DNA of 6,053 bases from Alistipes sp. (GTDB lineage: Bacteria > Bacteroidota > Bacteroidia > Bacteroidales > Rikenellaceae), in the NCBI GenBank assembly GCA_017384185.1, contig JAFNUH010000087.1, positions 1 to 6,053 of the forward strand, written 5' to 3'. Position numbers and translations under genes: made by a program. The stretch's first letter is position 1, and the number at the start of each line of letters is the position of its first letter. The notes beneath the pieces were generated by a model that was not told where the DNA came from, did no database searches, and saw nothing but the letters and a program-made list of their open reading frames with translations. Shown piece by piece: positions 1 to 5,816 of the stretch.

Positions 1-713
1 GAGCTGCGACCGCCGTGGCTGGTGTTGATACCGCCGTGGTCAGAGGTTACGATGATGATGCTATCGTCGTAGATGCCTGCCTCCTTGATAGCCTCGATAA
101 TCTTGCCAAGGTATGAGTCCAACTGCTCCAACTTAGCGTAGTAGTCGGGTGTAGCGTGACCTGAGGCGTGACCTACGTGGTCGGGGTCGTCGTAGATAAC
201 TACCATAAGCTCAGGCTTCTCGCTCTTGATATAATCAACCGTTACGCCTGTAATATCCTCCTGCTTCTGCTTTGTGCAGTAGCTGATAGATTTGTGGTCA
301 ATCAAAGGCTTGATGCCGCCCCACTCATATACGCACGATGACTTCGCCTCGGGCTTCTGCTCACGCAAGATTGAGAAGATTGAGGGGAAGTTACCATTCT
401 CATTCACATATACAGGCTCAACATCGGGACCACTGCCGTTGTTCGACCAGCCGTGGAACTCGTTGGGTGCGCCCATAAACATCGAAGCCCAGTTGGGTGC
501 GCTGTCCGAGGGGAGTACGGTGCGCTTGTTGAGTGTGTATGAACCCTCAGCCATCAAGGCACGTGTGTTGGGCATATCGACGTGCTCCATAGCGTATGAG
601 CCCCAGCCGTCGAAGGCGATAACAAATAGGTGCTCAGCCTTGGGCGCATTTTCTTTTGGGGCGCAAGCCACAGCCGCAATCATAGCAATTGCAAAGAGGA
701 AAAATCTTTTCAT
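1..713 (-). CDS. Alkaline phosphatase family lipoprotein (type I phosphodiesterase/nucleotide pyrophosphatase-like), 3' end cut off by window
   Basis: I translated this from the minus strand; 237 codons are visible and the C-terminus is outside the window. Residues 1-17 (MKRFFLFAIAMIAAVAC) form a signal peptide ending in a loose lipobox (AVAC, Cys17), so the protein is probably an exported lipoprotein. The rest reads as an alkaline-phosphatase-superfamily metal hydrolase: FDGWGS with a metal-binding Asp35; a nucleophile segment LPSDSAPNWASMFMG (67-81), with Ser71 the likely nucleophile; DDPDHVGHASGH (175-186), supplying Asp178, His182 and possibly His186; and SDHGG (224-228), a second metal pair Asp225/His226. 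The family hydrolyses phosphomono- or phosphodiesters; the actual substrate cannot be read from the sequence. The start at 713 is chosen because it gives a compact signal peptide, but an in-frame ATG at 722 (adding MKI) is equally possible. The gene is transcribed away from ridA. The long open frame on the opposite strand (292-939) is a shadow of this gene. Confidence 0.88.
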   Translation of the reverse strand, partial: MKRFFLFAIAMIAAVACAPKENAPKAEHLFVIAFDGWGSYAMEHVDMPNTRALMAEGSYTLNKRTVLPSDSAPNWASMFMGAPNEFHGWSNNGSGPDVEPVYVNENGNFPSIFSILREQKPEAKSSCVYEWGGIKPLIDHKSISYCTKQKQEDITGVTVDYIKSEKPELMVVIYDDPDHVGHASGHATPDYYAKLEQLDSYLGKIIEAIKEAGIYDDSIIIVTSDHGGINTSHGGRS

Positions 714-740
714 AATCTTCATAATGTTAAAATATTCCTA

Positions 741-772
741 CAAAAATACTCTTTTTTATGGTAAACTCCAAT
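741..772 (-). promoter_or_regulatory. Bacteroides-type promoter for the phosphatase gene
   Basis: Read on the minus strand, bases 748-741 are TATTTTTG, an exact match to the Bacteroidota -7 consensus TAnnTTTG. Bases 772-769 read ATTG, close to the -33 element TTTG, with 20 bp between them, the usual spacing. Transcription would begin roughly 20 bases before the ATG at 713, leaving a short leader. This is the best-formed promoter in the window. Confidence 0.65.
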
Positions 773-811
773 CTGTTTTGGCAACAATTACGATTCTTAT
801 TATAAAATTTG

Positions 812-819
812 TATCTTTG
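812..819 (+). promoter_or_regulatory. Bacteroides-type -7 element upstream of ridA
   Basis: TATCTTTG matches the -7 consensus TAnnTTTG exactly and lies 55 bases before the ridA ATG. The -33 position is weak: only TTAC (788-791) lies at about the right distance. A short dyad AGCC-TACGT-GGCT (824-836) falls near the predicted transcript start; it could be an operator or just a small hairpin. No Shine-Dalgarno sequence precedes the ATG; the leader there is A-rich, as is common in this phylum. Confidence 0.5.
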
Positions 820-874
820 TGTCAGCCTACGTGGCTAAAGAGCAAGAAATTTATAACTAAAAACGAGAAATATT

Positions 875-1249
875 ATGAAGAAGATTATCGCATCGCCCCT
901 GGCTCCCAAGGCTGTGGGTCCCTATTCTCAGGCTGTTGAGAGCAACGGCACACTCTACGTTTCGGGTCAGCTTCCCATCGACGCTGCAACAGGCAAGATG
1001 GCCGAGGGTATCGAGGAGCAGACTCGCCAGTCGCTCACAAACCTCCGCTACATCATCGAGGAGGCGGGTTATACCCTCGCCGACGTTGTGAAGGTTACCG
1101 TTTTGTTGGACAATATCGCCGACTTCGCTGCAATGAATGGCGTTTATGCTACATTCTTTACTGAGCAGATGCCTGCACGTGTGTGCTACGAGGTTGCTAA
1201 GTTGCCTATGGGTGCAATGGTTGAGATTGACGCTACCGTTACACGATAA
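875..1249 (+). CDS. ridA: RidA family reactive intermediate/imine deaminase
   Basis: This 124-residue protein is full length for the RidA (YjgF/YER057c/UK114) family, small cytosolic trimers that hydrolyse reactive enamines and imines such as 2-aminoacrylate made by PLP-dependent dehydratases, releasing the ketoacid and ammonia. Family marks are visible throughout: GPYSQA (15-20, with Tyr17), SGQLP (30-34), and the C-terminal signature from PARVCYEVAKLP (100-111) to GAMVEIDA (113-120). Arg102 is the conserved carboxylate-binding arginine needed for deaminase activity, Cys104 is the conserved reactive cysteine, and Glu117 is the conserved acid near the active site. With Arg present it fits the true RidA subgroup rather than the inactive Rid branches, though subgroup assignment is inference. 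It sits alone between a divergent promoter region and a strong terminator, so it is probably monocistronic. The frame on the opposite strand (857-1255) is a shadow. Confidence 0.95.
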   Translation: MKKIIASPLAPKAVGPYSQAVESNGTLYVSGQLPIDAATGKMAEGIEEQTRQSLTNLRYIIEEAGYTLADVVKVTVLLDNIADFAAMNGVYATFFTEQMPARVCYEVAKLPMGAMVEIDATVTR

Positions 1250-1270
1250 GCTCACGCCCTAAAATTCTAA

Positions 1271-1310
1271 AACACGCCCCAGAATTATCTCTGGGGCGTG
1301 TTTTTATTTT
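1271..1310 (+). terminator. Rho-independent terminator of ridA
   Basis: A perfect stem of at least 13 bp (1271-1283 with 1290-1302) contains ACACGCCCCAGA paired with its complement around a 6-base loop, followed by TTTTTATTTTT. It lies 21 bases after the ridA stop codon. A-rich sequence on its left flank could give weak activity on the other strand, but no minus-strand gene ends here. Confidence 0.93.
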
Positions 1311-1346
1311 TGTTAATAAAGTTGTCAATAAATAGTCCCCGAAAAA

Positions 1347-1378
1347 TTAGTTTTACGCCACTTTTTTTAAGACCTTTG
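1347..1378 (+). promoter_or_regulatory. Possible nrdJ promoter (weak match)
   Basis: GACCTTTG (1371-1378) keeps the TTTG half of the Bacteroidota -7 element but has GA instead of TA. TTAG (1347-1350) lies 20 bp upstream as a poor -33. If used, it gives a leader of about 65 bases before the nrdJ ATG. The terminator at 1271-1310 means nrdJ needs its own promoter in this 140-base A/T-rich stretch, and this is the best candidate I can see there. Confidence 0.3.
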
Positions 1379-1451
1379 TATTGGTGCAATGAGCGCTATT
1401 AATCACGCATACACATATATCGCAATATAAAATAATAAAATACAACCACTT

Positions 1452-3998
1452 ATGTCAAAAAATCCAACAAACCTCACCGAGGTGAGCTACAACGACGCCG
1501 TGGCTGCGTCGAAAGAGTATTTCGCCGGTGATGACCTTGCTGCAACCGTGTGGGTGAGCAAATATGCGCTCAAGGACTCTTATGGTCACATCTATGAGCG
1601 TACACCCGAGGATATGCACCATCGTATCGCTGCCGAAATCGAGCGCATCGAGATGAAGTACCCCAACCCCTTGAAGAAGGAGGAGGTATTCTCACTTCTC
1701 GACCATTTCCGTTACATCATCCCTCAGGGTGGTCCTATGACCGGTATCGGTAACAATTTGCAGGTGGCTTCTCTGTCAAACTGCTTTGTTATCGGTAACC
1801 GCCAGCACGCCGACTCTTACGGTGGTATCTTCCGTATGGACGAGGAGCAGGTGCAGTTGATGAAGCGCCGTGGTGGCGTGGGTCACGACCTCTCGGAGTT
1901 GCGTCCTACGGGTACTCCCGTCTTGAACTCAGCCCTCACATCTACGGGTATCGTTCCCTTTATGGAGCGCTACTCAAACTCTACACGTGAGGTTGCACAG
2001 GATGGTCGTCGTGGAGCGTTGATGCTCTCACTCTCTATCAAGCACCCCGATGCTGAGCGTTTCATCGACGCTAAGACTCAGTCGGGTAAGGTTACGGGCG
2101 CCAACGTCTCAATCAAGATTGACGACGAGTTTATGCGTGCCGCACACGAGGGTCGCACATACCGCCAGCAGTTCCCTATCGACAGCAACGAGCCTAAGAT
2201 GACTGCCGACATCGACGCTAAGAAGTTGTGGGACAAGATTATCCACAACGCTTGGCAGTCTGCCGAGCCGGGCGTATTGTTCTGGGATACAATCATCCGT
2301 GAGAGTGTGCCCGACTGCTATGCCGACCTCGGTTTCAATACCGTATCTACCAACCCCTGTGGCGAGATTCCCTTGTGTCCTTACGATAGCTGCCGTCTGT
2401 TGGCACTCAACTTGTTGAGCTACGTTGAGAATCCCTTTACGGCTGAGGCTAAGTTCAACTTCGACCTCTTCCGTGAGCACGTGGGCAAGGCTATGCGTAT
2501 GATGGATGACATCATCGACCTCGAGTTGGAGAAGGTAGAGTTGATTATTAATAAGGTAGCCAGCGACCCCGAGGAGGCTGATATCCGCCACGTCGAGCAC
2601 GAGTTGTGGAAGAAGATTAAGGATATGGCGTTGCGTGGTCGTCGTACAGGTCTTGGCATCACTGCCGAGGGCGATATGTTGGCAGCGTTGGGTCTGCGCT
2701 ACGGCTCAGACGAGGCTATCGACTTCGCCGTAAGCGTACACCGCACGTTGGCTATCGAGGCTTACCGTGCATCTGTTAAGATGGCAGAGGAGCGTGGTGC
2801 GTTCCCCATCTACGATGCCGCACGTGAGGCCTCTAATCCTATGATTCAGCGTATCAAGGAGCACGACCCCGAGCTCTACGAGCAGATGGTTAAGTCGGGT
2901 CGTCGTAACATCGCTATGCTTACTATCGCTCCTACGGGCACAACATCGCTTATGTCGCAGACAACATCGGGTATCGAGCCTGTGTTCCGTCCCGTTTATA
3001 AGCGCCGCCGTAAGATTAACCCCTCGGATGTTGGTAAGACTGCCGACTTCGTGGACGAGATGGGCGAGAAGTTCGAGGAGTACTACGTATATCACCACCA
3101 GTTCGTTAAGTGGTTGGAGAAGAGTGGCTTCGACACAACGAAGTTGCAGTCAATCTCTGACGACGAGCTCTCGAAGTTGCTGGAGGCATCGCCCTACTAC
3201 GGTGCTACGGCAAACGACATCGACTGGGTTGCTAAGGTGCGTATGCAGGGTGCTATCCAGAAGTGGGTTGACCACTCAATCTCTGTTACGGTTAACCTCC
3301 CGCACGATGTTAGCGAGCAGTTGGTAGCCGACGTATATCACACAGCGTGGGAGTGTGGCTGTAAGGGTGTTACCGTTTATCGTGACGGCTGCCGTGCAGG
3401 TGTGCTGGTTGACACTAAGGGTAAGAAGGAGGCTAAGAAGTGCGTTGATGTATCGCCGGCTAACAAGCGACCCAAGTCTATCCCTGCCGATGTGGTTCGT
3501 TTCAAGAACGGTAGCGAGGCGTGGATTGCATTCGTAGGTATCCAGGACGAGCGTCCCTACGAGATTTTCACCGGTAAGATTGAGGAGGATGCTATGTATA
3601 TCCCTCCCAAGATTACTAAGGGCTGGATTATCAAGGTGCGTGAGGAGGATGGCTCGAAGCGTTACGACTTCCAGTATAAGGACCGCTACGGATATGTCAA
3701 CACTATCGGCGGTATCTCACGTTTGTTCGACGAGGAGTTCTGGAACTATGCTAAGTTGATTTCGGGCGTATTGCGTCACGGTATGCCTATCGACAAGGTT
3801 GTACACCTCATCGACGGCTTGCACCTCAATAGCGAGAGCATCAACACTTGGAAGAATGGTGTTCAGCGTGCCTTGAAGCAGTACATTGCCGACGGTACGA
3901 AGTCTAAGGGCAAGTGTCCGCAGTGTGGTCAGGAGGAGATGGCTTACCAGAACGGTTGCCTCACTTGTATGTCTTGCGGCTACTCAAAGTGCGGTTAA
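1452..3998 (+). CDS. nrdJ: Class II adenosylcobalamin-dependent ribonucleotide reductase
   Basis: This complete 848-residue enzyme reduces ribonucleotides (by family, the diphosphates) to deoxyribonucleotides, using adenosylcobalamin to generate the active-site thiyl radical. It needs no oxygen and no radical-generating partner subunit. The catalytic set is intact: Cys111 in SNCFVIG and Cys314 in YDSCRLLALN form the reducing dithiol; NPCGE (301-305) provides Asn301, the thiyl Cys303 and Glu305. The Cys303-Cys314 spacing of 11 matches the known class II pattern. APTGTTS (493-499) is the phosphate-binding loop, and KGVTVYRDG (638-646) closes the barrel. The N-terminus has only about 30 residues before the barrel domain, so no ATP-cone is present and the overall-activity allosteric site appears to be missing. 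Residues about 673-815 resemble the TSCPD domain typical of this subfamily. The tail holds a zinc-ribbon-like cluster, CPQC (822-825) and CLTCMSCGYSKC (836-847), probably used in re-reduction by thioredoxin. No cobalamin riboswitch is seen upstream. Frames inside it on either strand are shadows. Confidence 0.97.
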   Translation: MSKNPTNLTEVSYNDAVAASKEYFAGDDLAATVWVSKYALKDSYGHIYERTPEDMHHRIAAEIERIEMKYPNPLKKEEVFSLLDHFRYIIPQGGPMTGIGNNLQVASLSNCFVIGNRQHADSYGGIFRMDEEQVQLMKRRGGVGHDLSELRPTGTPVLNSALTSTGIVPFMERYSNSTREVAQDGRRGALMLSLSIKHPDAERFIDAKTQSGKVTGANVSIKIDDEFMRAAHEGRTYRQQFPIDSNEPKMTADIDAKKLWDKIIHNAWQSAEPGVLFWDTIIRESVPDCYADLGFNTVSTNPCGEIPLCPYDSCRLLALNLLSYVENPFTAEAKFNFDLFREHVGKAMRMMDDIIDLELEKVELIINKVASDPEEADIRHVEHELWKKIKDMALRGRRTGLGITAEGDMLAALGLRYGSDEAIDFAVSVHRTLAIEAYRASVKMAEERGAFPIYDAAREASNPMIQRIKEHDPELYEQMVKSGRRNIAMLTIAPTGTTSLMSQTTSGIEPVFRPVYKRRRKINPSDVGKTADFVDEMGEKFEEYYVYHHQFVKWLEKSGFDTTKLQSISDDELSKLLEASPYYGATANDIDWVAKVRMQGAIQKWVDHSISVTVNLPHDVSEQLVADVYHTAWECGCKGVTVYRDGCRAGVLVDTKGKKEAKKCVDVSPANKRPKSIPADVVRFKNGSEAWIAFVGIQDERPYEIFTGKIEEDAMYIPPKITKGWIIKVREEDGSKRYDFQYKDRYGYVNTIGGISRLFDEEFWNYAKLISGVLRHGMPIDKVVHLIDGLHLNSESINTWKNGVQRALKQYIADGTKSKGKCPQCGQEEMAYQNGCLTCMSCGYSKCG

Positions 3999-4038
3999 TC
4001 GACTGAGCGCATAGCGCAGAAGCGTTTTTATAGAGCAG

Positions 4039-4092
4039 AAAAGGGCGTAAAACAGGTCAGATTTTTTCATCGGCTTGTTTTTCGCCCTTTTT
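4039..4092 (+). terminator. Rho-independent terminator of nrdJ
   Basis: AAAAGGGCG (4039-4047) pairs with CGCCCTTTT (4083-4091). After one T-T mismatch the stem continues for 8 more pairs including one G-U (4049-4056 with 4074-4081), leaving a loop of about 17 bases. The descending arm runs into TTTTTCTTT. It begins 41 bases after the nrdJ stop. The stem is long but interrupted. The remaining 133 bases up to ompA hold no gene and no convincing consensus promoter. Confidence 0.8.
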
Positions 4093-4225
4093 CTTTGCAC
4101 TTTTGCCGGACATTTGCATATACGACAGAGCAACTATACCCAAACCAAGTAAGCGAAGAGAGCTATATATATTAATGGTGTGTATTTAACGGCGGTTATT
4201 TTACAGCACATAAATAGTTTTAGTT

Positions 4226-5386
4226 ATGAAAAAGTTTTTACTTTCTTTCGCTTTTTTAGCTTTCTCAGCAGTGGGTGTTAATGCTCAGGAGTCGGCGGAG
4301 TATCTGCGCTGGCGGGGTATCACCAACAACAGTTTCGGCTCTAATTGGGAGCTTACGTTAGGCGGCGGTGTGAATGCCGTGGCGTGGAACAAGTGGGGCA
4401 ACCACCAAAAATCTACGGGCGACGTGGGTTGGCAGGTTGAGCTTGGTGCAACGAAGTGGTTTAATCCTATCGTGGGTGCCCGCCTGCAATTTATCTGGGG
4501 TCAGCTCAACGTCTCGGACGACAACGGCTTGAAGAGTAACTGGATTTTCCCCCACGCCGATGCGGTGTTGAACCTCTCGAATTGGATTGGCGGCTACCGT
4601 GAGGATAGAGTCTATTACGCCAAGCTCTTTGCGGGTGCGGGTGTGAGCATCGTAAACGTCAATTCCGACGCATCGAGTGGTATGGCTGCCGTTGGTGGTA
4701 TGATAAACACCTTCCGTGTGAGCGATGCGCTGGACATAAATCTTGAGCTGAAGGCTATGCTCTCGGCGGGTCGTGATATGCCACGAGGCATTGCCGAGCT
4801 GGCTGGCAAGACGGGTCAGGTATATTCGGCTACGGTGGGGCTTACCTATCGTTTCAATAAGCGTGATTGGGGTCGCTCGTATAATCAGGATGATGTAGAT
4901 GGCTACCTCGCTTCGATTCTCGCACTCGAGGCGGCTCTGGTTGAGACTCAGCGCAATGAGGGTAAGCTCGTCGAGCAGTTGGCGGCGCAGGAGAGTATCG
5001 CCGAGCAGGCCGTTAAGGAGAATACAACACTCCGTGAGGAGATTAAGCAGGAGCAGACCGTCCATACCGTTGTGGGTGCCACGGCACTATTCTTTAATAT
5101 AAATAGCGCCCGCCTGAGCGATAGAGCTAAGGCATCGTTGGAGCTTGTTATGAAGACCATCAAGGAGGCTCCCGCCGATAGGACGTTCACCATCGTAGGT
5201 CACGCCGATGCTAAGACAGGCTCGCCTGCATATAACCAGACCCTCTCTGAGGAGCGTGCCAAGGCTGTTTACGACTACCTCGTCTCGCACGGCATCGAGA
5301 GCTCTCGCCTCACGTGGAAGGGTGTCGGCTCTACGGATAGCATCTTCCCTGTATATTTCACAAATAGGGTAGTGATTATAAAGTAG
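4226..5386 (+). CDS. OmpA family outer-membrane protein with peptidoglycan-binding domain
   Basis: This complete 386-residue protein likely links the outer membrane to peptidoglycan. Residues 1-20 are a Sec signal peptide ending VNA, with cleavage predicted before Gln21. Residues about 25-213 alternate hydrophobic and polar residues with many glycines and aromatics, as in an outer-membrane beta-barrel; the last strand ends at TYRF (207-210). A helical, charged stretch (about 227-278) has heptad-like spacing and probably forms a periplasmic coiled-coil linker. Residues about 284-386 are an OmpA C-terminal domain: ALFFNINSARLS, GHADAKTGSPAYNQTLSEER (325-344), then NRVVIIK at the end. Asp328 and Arg344 correspond to the diaminopimelate-binding pair of E. 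coli OmpA. The loop between them is one residue longer than in E. coli, and the usual NRRVE motif reads NRVVI. The gene lies between two terminators, so it is probably transcribed alone; its promoter in 4093-4225 is not clear. Frames overlapping it on either strand are shadows. Confidence 0.95.
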   Translation: MKKFLLSFAFLAFSAVGVNAQESAEYLRWRGITNNSFGSNWELTLGGGVNAVAWNKWGNHQKSTGDVGWQVELGATKWFNPIVGARLQFIWGQLNVSDDNGLKSNWIFPHADAVLNLSNWIGGYREDRVYYAKLFAGAGVSIVNVNSDASSGMAAVGGMINTFRVSDALDINLELKAMLSAGRDMPRGIAELAGKTGQVYSATVGLTYRFNKRDWGRSYNQDDVDGYLASILALEAALVETQRNEGKLVEQLAAQESIAEQAVKENTTLREEIKQEQTVHTVVGATALFFNINSARLSDRAKASLELVMKTIKEAPADRTFTIVGHADAKTGSPAYNQTLSEERAKAVYDYLVSHGIESSRLTWKGVGSTDSIFPVYFTNRVVIIK

Positions 5387-5415
5387 AAAACTGCCCTTTC
5401 GGGTCAGAATAAAAT

Positions 5416-5444
5416 AAAAACCAGAGAATCGTTCTCTGGTTTTT
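5416..5444. terminator. Bidirectional terminator between convergent ompA and DUF721/recF units
   Basis: CCAGAGAA (5421-5428) pairs perfectly with TTCTCTGG (5432-5439) around a 3-base loop, and flanking A and T runs extend the stem by about five A-T pairs. On the plus strand it is followed by TTTTTTGTTTTTT. Read from the other side, the A-rich left flank becomes TTTTTATTTTATT, so the same hairpin can also stop transcription arriving from the DUF721 gene. It begins 29 bases after the ompA stop. Confidence 0.88.
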
Positions 5445-5450
5445 TGTTTT

Positions 5451-5533
5451 TTATAAGTGTTATAAGTGTTATAAGTGTTATATGAATGCCTATAATACCC
5501 ATAGCACCTATAACTCCTATAACTCCTATTTTA
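5451..5533. repeat. 9-bp tandem repeats in two inverted blocks
   Basis: The left block holds three exact copies of TTATAAGTG (5451-5459, 5460-5468, 5469-5477) and a partial fourth (TTATA). The right block holds five 9-bp units in register: CCTATAATA, CCCATAGCA, CCTATAACT, CCTATAACT, CCTATTTTA (5489-5533), of which two are exact copies and three diverged. The right unit read on the other strand is TTATAGGAG, which shares six leading-strand positions (TTATA plus the last G) with the left unit, so GTTATA on the left can pair with TATAAC on the right in an imperfect hairpin. The last right-hand unit contains the stop codon of the DUF721 gene. It could be replication-slippage sequence, a second fold after the terminator, or a protein-binding array; the sequence alone does not decide. 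Confidence 0.85.
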
Positions 5534-5816
5534 TTATCACCACATTAACAAACTTCACCCCCGAGCGGCGATTTATCTCTGCGGCAATGGCATCACGGCG
5601 GTAGAATAGCTCCGAGCGAATGGCGGCCGAAGAGATGTGTGCATATAATACGTGATTCTCAAGCCGTAGCTCCGTTGTCAGGGCTGCGGCACGCTCGCCT
5701 ACAACCTCACGCCACGTGTCGGGTAGCTTACCCTCGGCAACCTTTGCCGCAACGTAGGGACGAGAGAAAAACTCCTCCAGCACGTCGCCTATAAGCATAG
5801 TCTTCGTTCGTCTCAT
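5526..5816 (-). CDS. DUF721 (DciA-like) small protein
   Basis: A 96-residue protein of the DUF721 family. The N-terminal half has the family pattern: LIGDVLEEFF (8-17), then LPDTWREVVGERAAALT (31-47), containing the typical W-x-x-V-V-G motif, then a basic/hydrophobic segment including LYAHISSAAIRSELFYRR (57-74). Proteins with this domain include DciA, which helps load the replicative helicase DnaB in bacteria lacking DnaC. Whether this short Bacteroidota form does the same is inference. It carries little beyond the core domain. The ATG overlaps the recF stop by 4 bp (ATGA on the minus strand), so the two are probably translationally coupled and in one operon. The reading frame ends in the repeat patch at 5526 and converges on ompA. 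Confidence 0.85.
   Translation of the reverse strand: MRRTKTMLIGDVLEEFFSRPYVAAKVAEGKLPDTWREVVGERAAALTTELRLENHVLYAHISSAAIRSELFYRRDAIAAEINRRSGVKFVNVVIIK

Noticed and set aside
292..939. 215-residue open frame on the plus strand opposite the phosphatase gene
   Set aside because: The opposite strand encodes a clear signal peptide and metal-hydrolase motifs in the correct order, while this frame's translation has no recognisable domain and runs across the promoter region into ridA.
1411..1426. NrdR-box-like sequence beginning ACACATATAT
   Set aside because: Only the left half fits the consensus; the right half (CGCAAT) does not, and no second box is seen at the usual spacing. Not listed as a feature.
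1389..1430. 13-residue open frame (MSAINHAYTYIAI) upstream of nrdJ, as a possible leader peptide
   Set aside because: It has no ribosome-binding signal, no run of a regulatory amino acid, and no attenuator hairpin between it and nrdJ; an ATG followed by 13 codons is expected by chance.
2109..2600. 163-residue minus-strand open frame inside nrdJ
   Set aside because: It lies fully opposite conserved nrdJ coding sequence, has no promoter or recognisable domain, and reflects the codon bias of nrdJ.
4005..4017. GCGC-ATA-GCGC dyad just after the nrdJ stop
   Set aside because: Only four base pairs and no T-run; the real terminator lies further downstream at 4039-4092.
4113..4144. TTTG at 4113 as a -33 element of an ompA promoter
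   Set aside because: At 20 bp downstream the sequence is TACCCAAA, which lacks the TTTG part of the -7 element.
4358..5065. 235-residue minus-strand open frame inside the ompA-family gene
   Set aside because: It is antisense to a complete, well-supported gene; the translation shows no family features.
5451..5533. CRISPR array
   Set aside because: Units are 9 bp and directly adjacent with no unique spacers, and there are no cas genes in the window.
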